From the NCBI GenBank assembly GCA_003135575.1, contig PLCG01000065.1, positions 7,367 through 22,052 on the forward strand: a stretch of DNA of 14,686 nucleotides. Direction: 5' to 3'. Origin of the DNA: Nitrososphaerota archaeon. GTDB lineage: Archaea > Thermoproteota > Nitrososphaeria > Nitrososphaerales > Gagatemarchaeaceae. Positions within the stretch are counted from its first letter, which is position 1. The number at the start of each line of letters is the position of its first letter. The position numbers and the translations under genes were made by a program. Below, piece by piece: positions 6,708 through 12,996 of the stretch. Under the pieces are notes generated by a model. That model saw nothing but the letters and a program-made list of their open reading frames with translations, had not been told where the DNA came from and searched no databases.

Positions 6708-6856
6708 GTAGAAAGCCTGCGACGACGACTTTGTAGAATTCTTAGGAAAGTTTCTGGACCCGTGGCAAGGGCATCTTCGCAGGTGAATTAGGGGAAGGAA
6801 GGCTCCCTTCATACGAGTTATATCCCGGGCAAGGAACATTTTATCAGTAGAATGAT

Positions 6857-7252
6857 ATGAAGGCATCAACCATAAGGTCGGCCCCCCTCATTCCCAGGGT
6901 GCTGCAAAGGCGGACCTTCTTTTTCGGGATGCTGGCCTTCCTGATGCTGCCCTTCATGCCCGTGCAGCTTACGTCTATTCTAAGCGCGGTGGTCTGGATC
7001 TTCGCCGGCACGCCCTATGCGATGATATTCGTGTTTCTTGGGACTTTTAGGCTCGACTCCATCCCGATTTACTCTGGAATCGACCGGATTCTCACGCTAA
7101 TCCTCCCGAACTTTCCTATCGCTGTCGCCGGATGGATCACCGTCGCCTTCATGTTCTCTGGGAACCTGGTCACGGCCTACTTTTTCAAGCGCCTCCTGAA
7201 GACGAAGTTCACGCGGAGATTTGCGACGCGTGCTCGGACGTTACGGCTCTAG
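6857..7252 (+). CDS. Small integral membrane protein of unknown function
   Basis: A 131-residue protein I do not recognise. There are three hydrophobic segments (about 20-36, 39-62 and 88-110) and a strongly basic C-terminus (from KRLLKTKF onward) that should be cytoplasmic. There are no cysteines or recognisable motifs. The ATG at 6857 is used; a TATA-like GTTATATCC near 6816-6824 would give a leader of about ten bases. It converges with the V4R gene, 25 bases between stops. Codon use resembles neighbours, and hydrophobic periodicity supports real coding. Confidence 0.6.
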   Translation: MKASTIRSAPLIPRVLQRRTFFFGMLAFLMLPFMPVQLTSILSAVVWIFAGTPYAMIFVFLGTFRLDSIPIYSGIDRILTLILPNFPIAVAGWITVAFMFSGNLVTAYFFKRLLKTKFTRRFATRARTLRL

Positions 7253-7277
7253 TGCCCTTCGCTTTTCGAAGTTTCGG

Positions 7278-7748
7278 TCAGATCTTGACGTCGGCCACGA
7301 ACCTTCTGCACCAGGTGCCGGCCTCTCCCTCGAAGTTAGTGTCCTGGTGGAGGTTGACCTTCATCCCCATCTTCATCGAGAGCACGCTCTCAAAGAACCC
7401 CTGGTGGAAAGCGCACTCGTACATGCTGCCAGTCCCGGGGAGTTGACCGCAGATCCTGCAATTCGTGATTAGAAGGGTCAGCGGGTCGGTCTTGACGACC
7501 TGGAGCTTGCCCAACTCCATCTTCTCCCACAATTCAGACAGCTCGGCTAGGTTCTCTCTCAGAGACCCACGCGCGAGTCTCTCCGAGACTTTTCTTCCAA
7601 ACGTAAGGCCGAGGGTGTAGAAGAGGTCCTTTGACCGCAGGCCGAGATACTCTTGCAAGGGCGTAAGGGTGGGCGAGAAGAAGTCCGCCATGGAGGCGAA
7701 GTCCTTCCAGAATGATTGATCCTGCTGGTCGCCAGCTTGTATGGTCAT
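7278..7748 (-). CDS. V4R-domain protein (divergent copy)
   Basis: A 156-residue soluble protein. It has a helical N-terminal half and a V4R (4-vinyl reductase-type, ligand-binding) C-terminal half recognised by ECAFHQGFFESVL, then a Gly-rich turn and WCRRF near the end. Cysteines are C97 and C100 (C-x2-C), C112 and C147. Compared with its upstream neighbour it lacks the middle Cys pair of the family pattern and has a histidine (H134) nearby. There is no DNA-binding domain, so it is a sensor, adaptor or small-molecule carrier rather than a regulator by itself. The ATG has GGAG eight bases upstream. A copy of the shared palindrome and a TATA-like GTTAACT lie upstream, so it has its own promoter although it is tandem with the next V4R gene. 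Confidence 0.68.
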   Translation of the reverse strand: MTIQAGDQQDQSFWKDFASMADFFSPTLTPLQEYLGLRSKDLFYTLGLTFGRKVSERLARGSLRENLAELSELWEKMELGKLQVVKTDPLTLLITNCRICGQLPGTGSMYECAFHQGFFESVLSMKMGMKVNLHQDTNFEGEAGTWCRRFVADVKI

Positions 7749-7782
7749 CCGAAAATCTCCTTTCCATTACTCCCCTCACCGA

Positions 7783-7810
7783 AGTTAACGCTTGCACCTT
7801 ACGCGTGAGG
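7783..7810 (-). promoter_or_regulatory. Promoter of the divergent V4R gene: palindrome plus TATA-like element
   Basis: On the minus strand CCTCACGCGTAAGG (7810-7797) differs at two positions from the motif SCTAAC-N2-RTWAGG. A TATA-like GTTAACT follows after about eight bases. The predicted transcript would start near 7760 and carry GGAG before the ATG. Confidence 0.5.
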
Positions 7811-7824
7811 TCCTCGCCAGAGCG

Positions 7825-8259
7825 TCAGGAGAGTCTCAACCGAAACAAGCAAGCCGTCCCCCCGCTCTTGCAGCACTCCAGCTCCTCGATGATTGTGTCA
7901 GCACCCAGAGAATCGCGGAATACCGACTCCAAGAGGCTCCTCTTGAATGCGCAGGGTGCGGGCTGCCCGCCGTCCCCGGAGCCTTTGCAGTCGTAGCAGT
8001 CACTCAGACGAACGAGCAGCGTGTCGGCCTGGGTTATCGCGATGTCCCCCAATCCGTTTTGTTTCCAGAACAGGGTCAACGCCTCGAACAAATCCTTGTT
8101 CTTCTTCGAAGTCAGAATCTTCGAGACTTCGTGGCCTAGCTCCGCCCCCAGCTTCTCGACCTCCGATTGATGAGACACGGAGTCGGAGAGCTTCAGGTCC
8201 TTCGTGGCCTGCATTGCGAACTTTATCGTTCCGGTCAGTTCCCGGCCTGGGATTGTCAT
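7825..8259 (-). CDS. V4R-domain protein (typical cysteine pattern)
   Basis: A 144-residue soluble protein. Its C-terminal half shows the V4R pattern: PCAFKRSLLESVF, then ELECC, a Gly turn and ACLFRLRL. C103, C129/C130 and C137 sit where V4R proteins keep their conserved cysteines, and C88/C91 add a C-x2-C before them. V4R domains bind small hydrophobic ligands or cofactors, and some archaeal ones (MsvR) sense redox through cysteines. The protein starts MTIPG, like its neighbour's MTIQA, which supports the ATG at 8259. However, a CTG in the same frame at 8289 lies exactly 37 bases after the upstream palindrome, so a longer form is possible. It is divergent from the HTH_10 regulator, a natural partner. 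Confidence 0.72.
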   Translation of the reverse strand: MTIPGRELTGTIKFAMQATKDLKLSDSVSHQSEVEKLGAELGHEVSKILTSKKNKDLFEALTLFWKQNGLGDIAITQADTLLVRLSDCYDCKGSGDGGQPAPCAFKRSLLESVFRDSLGADTIIEELECCKSGGTACLFRLRLS

Positions 8260-8312
8260 TGATGGTCTTCCACAGTCTCGCTCTTGCAGATGGAATCCGG
8301 CGTCAACCCAGA

Positions 8313-8340
8313 GAATAAGCCGTTCACCTTATCACTTAGG
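8313..8340 (-). promoter_or_regulatory. Promoter of the typical V4R gene: palindrome plus TATA-like element
   Basis: The minus strand reads CCTAAGTGATAAGG (8340-8327), differing by one base from the copy before the Ser/Thr-rich gene at 12334. CTTATTC (8319-8313) follows after seven bases, the same arrangement as at cbsA. Confidence 0.6.
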
Positions 8341-8349
8341 TTTCGGATG

Positions 8350-8409
8350 TTATCGCCAAGAGCTTCGCGTCGCCGGCGAGCACTGCGATCCTTCCGGGGT
8401 GATTCTCAT
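8350..8409 (-). CDS. Possible 19-codon leaderless small ORF
   Basis: On the minus strand an ATG at 8409 opens a 19-codon frame (MRITPEGSQC..., ending TAA at 8352-8350). The perfect palindrome at 8448-8461 and TATTTAA (8437-8430), read on this strand, place the start 38 bases after the palindrome. That equals the spacing at cbsA, the Ser/Thr-rich gene and the ferredoxin gene. Coding is unproven; the transcript could be non-coding, or the match may be chance. Confidence 0.22.
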   Translation of the reverse strand: MRITPEGSQCSPATRSSWR

Positions 8410-8461
8410 CTTTGAGAATCGCATTCCCCCGTTAAATACCGCGCCCGCCTAACGGGTTAGG
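8401..8461 (+). promoter_or_regulatory. Composite control region of the HTH_10 regulator gene
   Basis: Three elements are visible. A perfect inverted repeat GATTCTCA-N4-TGAGAATC spans 8401-8420. A TATA box GTTAAATA lies at 8431-8438, about ten bases later. The only perfect copy of the shared palindrome, CCTAACGGGTTAGG, spans 8448-8461 and would overlap the predicted start near 8460. The TTG start follows seven bases after it. At the other genes the palindrome is upstream of TATA; here it is downstream, which suggests negative autoregulation. Confidence 0.6.
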
Positions 8462-8468
8462 AAGAAAG

Positions 8469-9149
8469 TTGCTGAGACAAGTTTCCCTTGATTTGGACGC
8501 CACGACTGGCATACAAGAGGTCGCGAAGAAGCACGGAGCCACCGTGACCGTGGTCGACTGCAAGGATCTCAACAAGAAGGACATGGCATTTCTCATCGAC
8601 GTCTCATCGCCCAGTGGTGCCGCTACCCGTGTCATCGCCGACCTAAAGGAACAGGGGATCTTCAAGAAGATATACGCTGGCGAGACTGAGGAGCGACCCT
8701 CGAAGAGCCTCTGCCTCGCGGTTCTCAATCGTCCGGGAATTTGCCAAGCCGTGCTCGACAGCGGCGCGTTCTGCCTCAGCTGCCCATACAGCGAGTCTGA
8801 GGGCGACGGGAAATGGAGGTTGCTGGTGAAGGACTCGGAGCAGCTGAAAGCCCTCCTCGGAAGGCTGGATGACCAAGGGGTGAAGGCCTCCGTGGGAGGC
8901 CTCTCGGGGGTGAAGCGGGGGGACCGTCTGACGTCGCGCCAGACGGAGATTCTTGCCAGAGCCATCTCGCTAGGGTACTTCGAGTTTCCGCGCAGATTCA
9001 GCCTCACTGAACTCAGCCAGAAGATTGGAATCAAGCCTTCGACCCTCTCACAGGTGCTCAGGGCTGCGGAAGAGAAGGTGATGGCGAAGTACGCGGCAGA
9101 GATGAAGATTAGCAAGGTTGCAGGGCAGCAAAGAGAGATTTTCGCGTAG
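8469..9149 (+). CDS. HTH_10 (Bat-type) transcriptional regulator with cysteine-bearing sensor domain
   Basis: A 226-residue protein. Residues 154-207 are the HTH_10 domain: LTSRQTEILARAISLGYFEFPR, then SLTELSQKIGIKPSTLSQVLRAAEEK, as in the haloarchaeal activator Bat. The N-terminal domain (1-147) is an alpha-beta sensor starting MLRQVSLDL, the usual opening of this archaeal family. It carries C31, C82, C92, C102 and C105, the last two in FCLSCPY, which could bind a cofactor or form a redox disulphide. The TTG is chosen because MLRQV is the family start, and TATA at 8431-8438 fits a leader of about nine bases. The gene is divergent from the V4R pair and upstream of cbsAB. I infer that it controls the genes carrying the shared palindrome. 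Confidence 0.82.
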   Translation: MLRQVSLDLDATTGIQEVAKKHGATVTVVDCKDLNKKDMAFLIDVSSPSGAATRVIADLKEQGIFKKIYAGETEERPSKSLCLAVLNRPGICQAVLDSGAFCLSCPYSESEGDGKWRLLVKDSEQLKALLGRLDDQGVKASVGGLSGVKRGDRLTSRQTEILARAISLGYFEFPRRFSLTELSQKIGIKPSTLSQVLRAAEEKVMAKYAAEMKISKVAGQQREIFA

Positions 9150-9437
9150 AATCTGAACTCTTTCAATCCCTGATGCAATAGGAAGAAACAGAAGCGTGTT
9201 ACATCTCCGCAGATGATTCGTTGAAAGGGCACGCAAACATTCCGCGGGGAATCATCACCGTGTCCTCAGCCCCCAGTCGCTGAGAATCACCTCTTCTTCT
9301 CCATGAGTGAGACCAGTGTCATCCGCCGAAAATAGGCCATGTGGGAAAACGGCCACTCAAGACGCTGTTGAAAGTGATTCAGGTGGGGAAGTTGCTCCGC
9401 GTATTTCCGAGCTCATCTCCCAGGACCGTCAAAATTG
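9150..9437. other. Long intergenic region upstream of cbsA
   Basis: About 290 bases without a convincing gene. It holds ATTCC-GCGG-GGAAT (9239-9252), a short inverted repeat, and TGAGAATC (9281-9288), identical to one arm of the inverted repeat upstream of the HTH_10 gene. No T-run terminator or tRNA-like structure is seen. Confidence 0.4.
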
Positions 9438-9464
9438 GCTAACAGGTTAGGCGTCTCTCTTATT
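9438..9464 (+). promoter_or_regulatory. cbsA promoter: palindrome plus TATA-like element
   Basis: GCTAACAGGTTAGG (9438-9451) contains the perfect half-sites CTAAC and GTTAG. CTTATT (9459-9464) follows after seven bases and is centred about 27 bases before the ATG at 9489, as for a leaderless mRNA. Confidence 0.6.
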
Positions 9465-9488
9465 CTCGAGGCCAAACCTCATGTTGTT

Positions 9489-10835
9489 ATGAAATTCGGC
9501 TCGGGTCCGCTGAAGGACCACCTCAACAGAGCGAGGCGAGGACACGCTCGCTTCCCTACACTGGTTGCAATGGTTGCCGCGGCTATGCTGGCTTTGATCT
9601 CTTCGGCCGCCTTCTTCCAAGGAATCGCTGTCGGAGCAACGCTCGCTCCCAACATCATGGCACCCACGGTGTCCGGAGCAATCAACACCAAAGCTCCCGG
9701 GACCGAGTCTTTCTGGAGCCAGCTCACCCCACTAGAGGTTCCTCTAACGGCCACCGACACCTACGGCGGCGCTGTCCAGACAGCGGCAGTCAAGGTCGCG
9801 TCGAACGGGACTCACATACTCATGGCGGTGACATATTCCGACCCAACGCGTTCCAACGCGTCGGTCACCACCGGAGCCCCGGCCATAGACCAGACAAAGT
9901 ATCCGGGCTTGTTCTACGCAAATGCCACCATTCATCGGTCTGACCAATTCGCCGTTTGGTGGGCCATGTCACAGACCCCCGGTCCTCCACCGTGCATGCA
10001 AGTCGGAACCAACCAGCACGGAGGGACGTCAGCTGCATCGCTTGCAGGCACCGGGAACGTGTGGAGATGGGTCGCATCGTCAACCGACAGCGGCGGTGCC
10101 ACATTCGCCACTGCGAAATACGGAGCGGGCACGGGACCGCTCGCCACCCACTTGATCAACTATACGCACTCGTTCGCAAGTGACATGCTTCTGAATACCA
10201 CAGGCTTCTTCCTACTCGGCGGAGGCTCATCTAACATAAACTCCACAGTTCTCTACACCTCGAACCACGCTGGATTCAGCCCGTTCATCGTCTACGACAA
10301 GGGAGTCTATGACTCGACAGCACACACATGGACGCAGATTATCGCACGGCCGATGACCACGACGCCCTCCACCGCAATCGCACAATTTGCCCCTGGGCAA
10401 ATGTACTACTTGGCCATCGCAGCTTGGGATGGCGGGGCTCACCCAATCCCAGCCGGCGTATCAGTTCCCGCGGGAATGACCTCGATGGCTGACAACGCCC
10501 AGACCAAGAGCATCTCCACTTGGGTCACGATGCAGTTCTCGGGCCTCGCGCCTGGAGCATCCACTCTGACGACGATAACAGCGACGGCACCCGCCTCCAC
10601 AATCACGCAGACAGCCACCTCGACGGCCATTTCGGTCTCTACTCAGATCTCGACGGCCACATCGACGGTCGCCGGCGCGCCTTCGACTTCCACCGTTGTG
10701 TCGACGATAGCCGCAGCTGACTCCTCAAATCCTTCGTTCCAAACTGCATCCGTAGTTGCCCTCATAGCGATGATCGTGGGACTCATCGCGGGCATGGTCG
10801 CGGTCGGCCGGTTCCAAGGCCGCAGGTCGACATAA
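9489..10835 (+). CDS. cbsA: CbsA-like cytochrome b558/566 subunit (ethylbenzene-dehydrogenase-type heme-b domain)
   Basis: A 448-residue extracytoplasmic heme protein. Residues 22-48 are a signal or anchor. Residues 60-350 are an EB_dh-type heme-b domain, recognised by TESFWSQLTPLEVPL, the HRSDQFAVWWAM strand, NVWRWVAS, and WTQIIARPM followed by YYLAIAAWDGG. Residues 354-415 are a Ser/Thr-rich stalk, and 421-441 a C-terminal membrane anchor with basic end. Many Asn-x-Ser/Thr sites are present. This layout, and a multi-helix partner 16 bases downstream, match CbsA of Sulfolobus, a heavily glycosylated mono-heme cytochrome thought to take part in extracellular electron transfer with a Rieske/cytochrome b complex. 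ATG 9489 is chosen over TTG 9435, which lies upstream of the palindrome and TATA. The heme ligands cannot be assigned from sequence alone. A DMSO-reductase-family gamma subunit is the alternative, but no molybdoenzyme gene is near. Confidence 0.75.
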   Translation: MKFGSGPLKDHLNRARRGHARFPTLVAMVAAAMLALISSAAFFQGIAVGATLAPNIMAPTVSGAINTKAPGTESFWSQLTPLEVPLTATDTYGGAVQTAAVKVASNGTHILMAVTYSDPTRSNASVTTGAPAIDQTKYPGLFYANATIHRSDQFAVWWAMSQTPGPPPCMQVGTNQHGGTSAASLAGTGNVWRWVASSTDSGGATFATAKYGAGTGPLATHLINYTHSFASDMLLNTTGFFLLGGGSSNINSTVLYTSNHAGFSPFIVYDKGVYDSTAHTWTQIIARPMTTTPSTAIAQFAPGQMYYLAIAAWDGGAHPIPAGVSVPAGMTSMADNAQTKSISTWVTMQFSGLAPGASTLTTITATAPASTITQTATSTAISVSTQISTATSTVAGAPSTSTVVSTIAAADSSNPSFQTASVVALIAMIVGLIAGMVAVGRFQGRRST

Positions 10836-10851
10836 GGGCCGATGAGAAGCG

Positions 10852-11874
10852 ATGGCCGAAGTGTCAACAAGCTGGCGAGAATCGCTCGGGAGGTTCTCCT
10901 TCGTCCTGAGCGCCCTAGTCTTGGGGACTTCTCTGCTGGATCTGTTCGTGAACCGGCTTCTCTTCAGGGCGGGGCCTGAGGTACTCAAGGAGGTCAGCTT
11001 CCCCGGGATTTCTGAAGTGGCAGTGTTCGGGAGAATAGCATTCACATTCGAGCAGCTCGTCCTCTACCTGATACTCGGCGCAGCCGCCGTATTGCTCTTC
11101 CGCGAGCGCAACGCCCTGTCCCGGAATCTCGGTCTCATGCTTTTCCCGCAGATGGCCTGCGCGGCCCTGCTCTACTTGCCGCTCTCCCAGGGTTTCAGCT
11201 GGGACCTGAGCATGCTGCTCGTTCTGCTGACCGGAGCCGAGGTCTTCGGTCTGATCTTTCTGCGAGCAAGGGCTGACAAGAGCACGAGCTTGAGGGAAGC
11301 CGCTGGAGCCCACTTCTTCGAGATCGCCCTGGCAATCGGCTTCCTCCTTCCGCTCTATTATCGCGTCTCCGTCCTTCTGGTTGGTCTGAACGCGCCAGCC
11401 CTCCCGTTCCAAATGGGCGCCTACGTTGCGGGCATCTACGTTATCGTCGTGGCATCAGTCGCGGCCTTCGTCTATTCGATGACGGTCAGTACCTTCGACT
11501 ACAAGATGGGGCTTCGCAGATTCGCGAAGGCCGCGTTGATTCCTACCCTCATCGTATGGCCGATACTCATCGGCTTGTTCATGAGCTACGACATGACTCA
11601 GATCTTCTCCATGGTGATCGCAATGAGCACGGACATCATCCTCGACTTCCAGCTGGTGCGCGTCGTCACCGTGGGATGGTGGTTCGTGATGATGGCCGTC
11701 TTCGTCCTCTGGTTCAAAGGCCGGGGATCCGGGAACAGGTTCCTGATCCAGCAGGGAGTCGGCTTGGTCTTCATTCTGAGCACCACGTTCCTCTTCAACT
11801 ATCCGAGCTACCTCCTGCTCGGGACGGCCGGCGCATTGCTGTTCTGCTATCCCCTCACTAAGAGAAATGCATAG
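10852..11874 (+). CDS. cbsB: CbsB-like multi-helix membrane partner of CbsA
   Basis: A 340-residue integral membrane protein with about nine hydrophobic helices covering most of its length. There is a short soluble start (MAEVSTSWRES) and a basic loop (RARADKSTSLRE). It follows cbsA by 16 bases on the same strand, so the two should be cotranscribed. Its size, helix count and position agree with CbsB, the membrane subunit of cytochrome b558/566. I see no strongly diagnostic motif, so the call rests largely on context. The SoxL-type Rieske and SoxN-type cytochrome b genes that follow cbsAB in Sulfolobus are not found downstream here. It probably anchors CbsA or conducts electrons to a quinone or oxidase; this is inference. 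Confidence 0.58.
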   Translation: MAEVSTSWRESLGRFSFVLSALVLGTSLLDLFVNRLLFRAGPEVLKEVSFPGISEVAVFGRIAFTFEQLVLYLILGAAAVLLFRERNALSRNLGLMLFPQMACAALLYLPLSQGFSWDLSMLLVLLTGAEVFGLIFLRARADKSTSLREAAGAHFFEIALAIGFLLPLYYRVSVLLVGLNAPALPFQMGAYVAGIYVIVVASVAAFVYSMTVSTFDYKMGLRRFAKAALIPTLIVWPILIGLFMSYDMTQIFSMVIAMSTDIILDFQLVRVVTVGWWFVMMAVFVLWFKGRGSGNRFLIQQGVGLVFILSTTFLFNYPSYLLLGTAGALLFCYPLTKRNA

Positions 11875-11925
11875 GTGCCCGAACGATTAGGTCGGACGTA
11901 ATGGCTCGCGTCAACAATCTGAGGG

Positions 11926-11954
11926 GCTAACTCGTTAGGTGGAACGGCTTTATC
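11926..11954 (+). promoter_or_regulatory. Promoter of the cysteine-rich gene: palindrome plus TATA-like element
   Basis: GCTAACTCGTTAGG (11926-11939) has perfect CTAAC and GTTAG arms, followed after eight bases by CTTTATC (11948-11954). The TATA lies inside the longest open frame, so translation should begin after it. Confidence 0.6.
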
Positions 11955-11983
11955 GCGTCGGTGGCGCAGTTGGTTCTCTCACC

Positions 11984-12271
11984 TTGGCAGATCAACTCAG
12001 CGAGAAGTTCGAGGGAAACGGCTGGTCTGTAGTTCCGAGGTGCTCCTGGCTCGTTCTTGACAACAACGGAGACCCGTGTTGCAAGTACAGGGCGCTGAGG
12101 GAGAATCTGGTGGCTCTCCGCATCGCCCAATACACCTCCTTTGACCAGCGCTACGTCGGCGAGGCAATCGAGAATTGGAAGCAGAACACGCCTGTCGACT
12201 ACACCTATTGCTGCGCCCCCACGGTCTGTCCAAGCAGTCTGGCGCGCTTCTTGAACGCGCTTCATGAGTGA
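11984..12271 (+). CDS. Small cysteine-rich protein of unknown function
   Basis: The frame is open from a GTG at 11939, but that codon overlaps the palindrome and precedes the TATA element. The TTG at 11984 (33 bases after the TATA centre) is preferred, giving 95 residues. There is no signal or membrane segment. Numbering from TTG, cysteines fall at 20, 32, 33, 76, 77 and 82: one single, a CC pair in DPCCKY, and CC-x4-C in YCCAPTVC. The pattern suggests a metal or Fe-S site or thiol redox chemistry, and the fold looks mostly helical. I do not recognise the family. Its promoter has the shared palindrome, so it probably belongs to the cbsAB regulon, as an assembly factor, sensor or electron carrier. 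Confidence 0.6.
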   Translation: MADQLSEKFEGNGWSVVPRCSWLVLDNNGDPCCKYRALRENLVALRIAQYTSFDQRYVGEAIENWKQNTPVDYTYCCAPTVCPSSLARFLNALHE

Positions 12272-12333
12272 GGGCTCGAGCGCCGTCAGGGGAGTGCGGC
12301 GCGTCGACATGCTCGCCGGTCGTGCATTGGCCC

Positions 12334-12361
12334 CCTAACTGATAAGGCAGATATCCTATAT
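12334..12361 (+). promoter_or_regulatory. Promoter of the Ser/Thr-rich gene: palindrome plus TATA box
   Basis: CCTAACTGATAAGG (12334-12347) is followed after nine bases by TATAT (12357-12361), centred about 27 bases before the ATG at 12386. The palindrome ends 38 bases before the start codon. Confidence 0.6.
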
Positions 12362-12385
12362 CGCGTCCCTCCCACCTTCTCCCGA

Positions 12386-12862
12386 ATGGATTCACGTCGC
12401 AAGGGAACTGGCCTTCCTCTGAAGGCGATTGGCGTCTTGATTGTCGTGGGTATCGCGGCCGTGTCGGCTTTCCTCATGGCAAGTGGCAATGTCGCGTCAA
12501 CATCTTCGTCAGCCGCGGCCTCCTCTTCGGTGGTCTCTCAGTCGAGCTCGCAAACGAGTAACTCAAGCACGGCGACTTCGAGCTCCTCCGCCCAGACATC
12601 TCTGCCTCCAACCAGCACGAGTTCAACACTCCAGCCTGTGATACCCCAAACGACCAGCACGACGGCTGCACCCACGACGACAGTGACCCACGTCCCTACT
12701 ACAACAACGACCGAGTCCTTCCCATGCCTGCAGGACAGGGACACTGACAACGAGTCAACTTTCGGCCGGAACCAGACGAGCACCACGACCGTCTCGTCGT
12801 CAGTGACCACAATGACGGCGTCGCTGACGTGCATTATTGACGACGACGGCGACGGTTACTAG
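12386..12862 (+). CDS. Membrane-anchored Ser/Thr-rich (mucin-like) protein with acidic C-terminus
   Basis: A 158-residue protein. A basic N-terminus (MDSRRKG) and a hydrophobic helix (12-32) anchor it. Residues 35-110 are almost only Ser, Thr, Ala, Pro and Val, as in glycosylated cell-surface stalks. Two cysteines (C114 in FPCLQDRDTD and C149 in LTCIIDDDGDGY) flank a second Thr/Ser stretch and could form a disulphide. The chain ends exactly in DDDGDGY, which resembles the start of an EF-hand or thrombospondin type-3 calcium loop but is incomplete. The function is unknown. The ATG fits a leaderless promoter with the shared palindrome. It may shield or space the CbsA heme domain at the surface, which is only a guess. 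Low-complexity composition makes database matches unreliable. Confidence 0.62.
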   Translation: MDSRRKGTGLPLKAIGVLIVVGIAAVSAFLMASGNVASTSSSAAASSSVVSQSSSQTSNSSTATSSSSAQTSLPPTSTSSTLQPVIPQTTSTTAAPTTTVTHVPTTTTTESFPCLQDRDTDNESTFGRNQTSTTTVSSSVTTMTASLTCIIDDDGDGY

Positions 12863-12962
12863 GGCTGCAAACTCAAGGTCTCAGTGTCGACGCCTACTTT
12901 CCAAGGCTCTCCCGCGTCTCCTCGATGAGGCCTCTTTGAAGCGCGCGTTGATGGGTCAATGG

Positions 12963-12970
12963 TGTAAATA
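12963..12970 (+). promoter_or_regulatory. TATA box for the six-helix membrane protein gene
   Basis: TGTAAATA is centred about 30 bases before the TTG start at 12997. A different short palindrome, TTGA-N4-TCAA (12948-12959), lies just upstream; it does not fit the shared motif. Confidence 0.5.
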
Positions 12971-12996
12971 CGACTTCTTCGGGAGCCCATGACAAG

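Noticed and set aside
6438..6869. 143-codon minus-strand frame opposite the stress-protein remnant
   Set aside because: Arg-, Cys- and His-scattered product typical of antisense frames. The plus strand gives a recognisable USP-like segment.
8432..9232. 266-codon open frame on the minus strand opposite the HTH_10 gene
   Set aside because: Its composition is rich in Ser, Arg, Pro and Leu without a domain. It lies antisense to a clear HTH_10 protein and covers that gene's promoter, so it is a shadow frame.
9435..9488. TTG start that would add 18 residues to the CbsA-like protein
   Set aside because: It precedes the palindrome and the TATA-like element, and the added residues are not part of the signal sequence. 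ATG 9489 fits the spacing of other leaderless genes.
12948..12959. TTGA-N4-TCAA before the six-helix membrane gene as a regulon site
   Set aside because: Different half-site and shorter distance to TATA, so this gene is not counted in the regulon.
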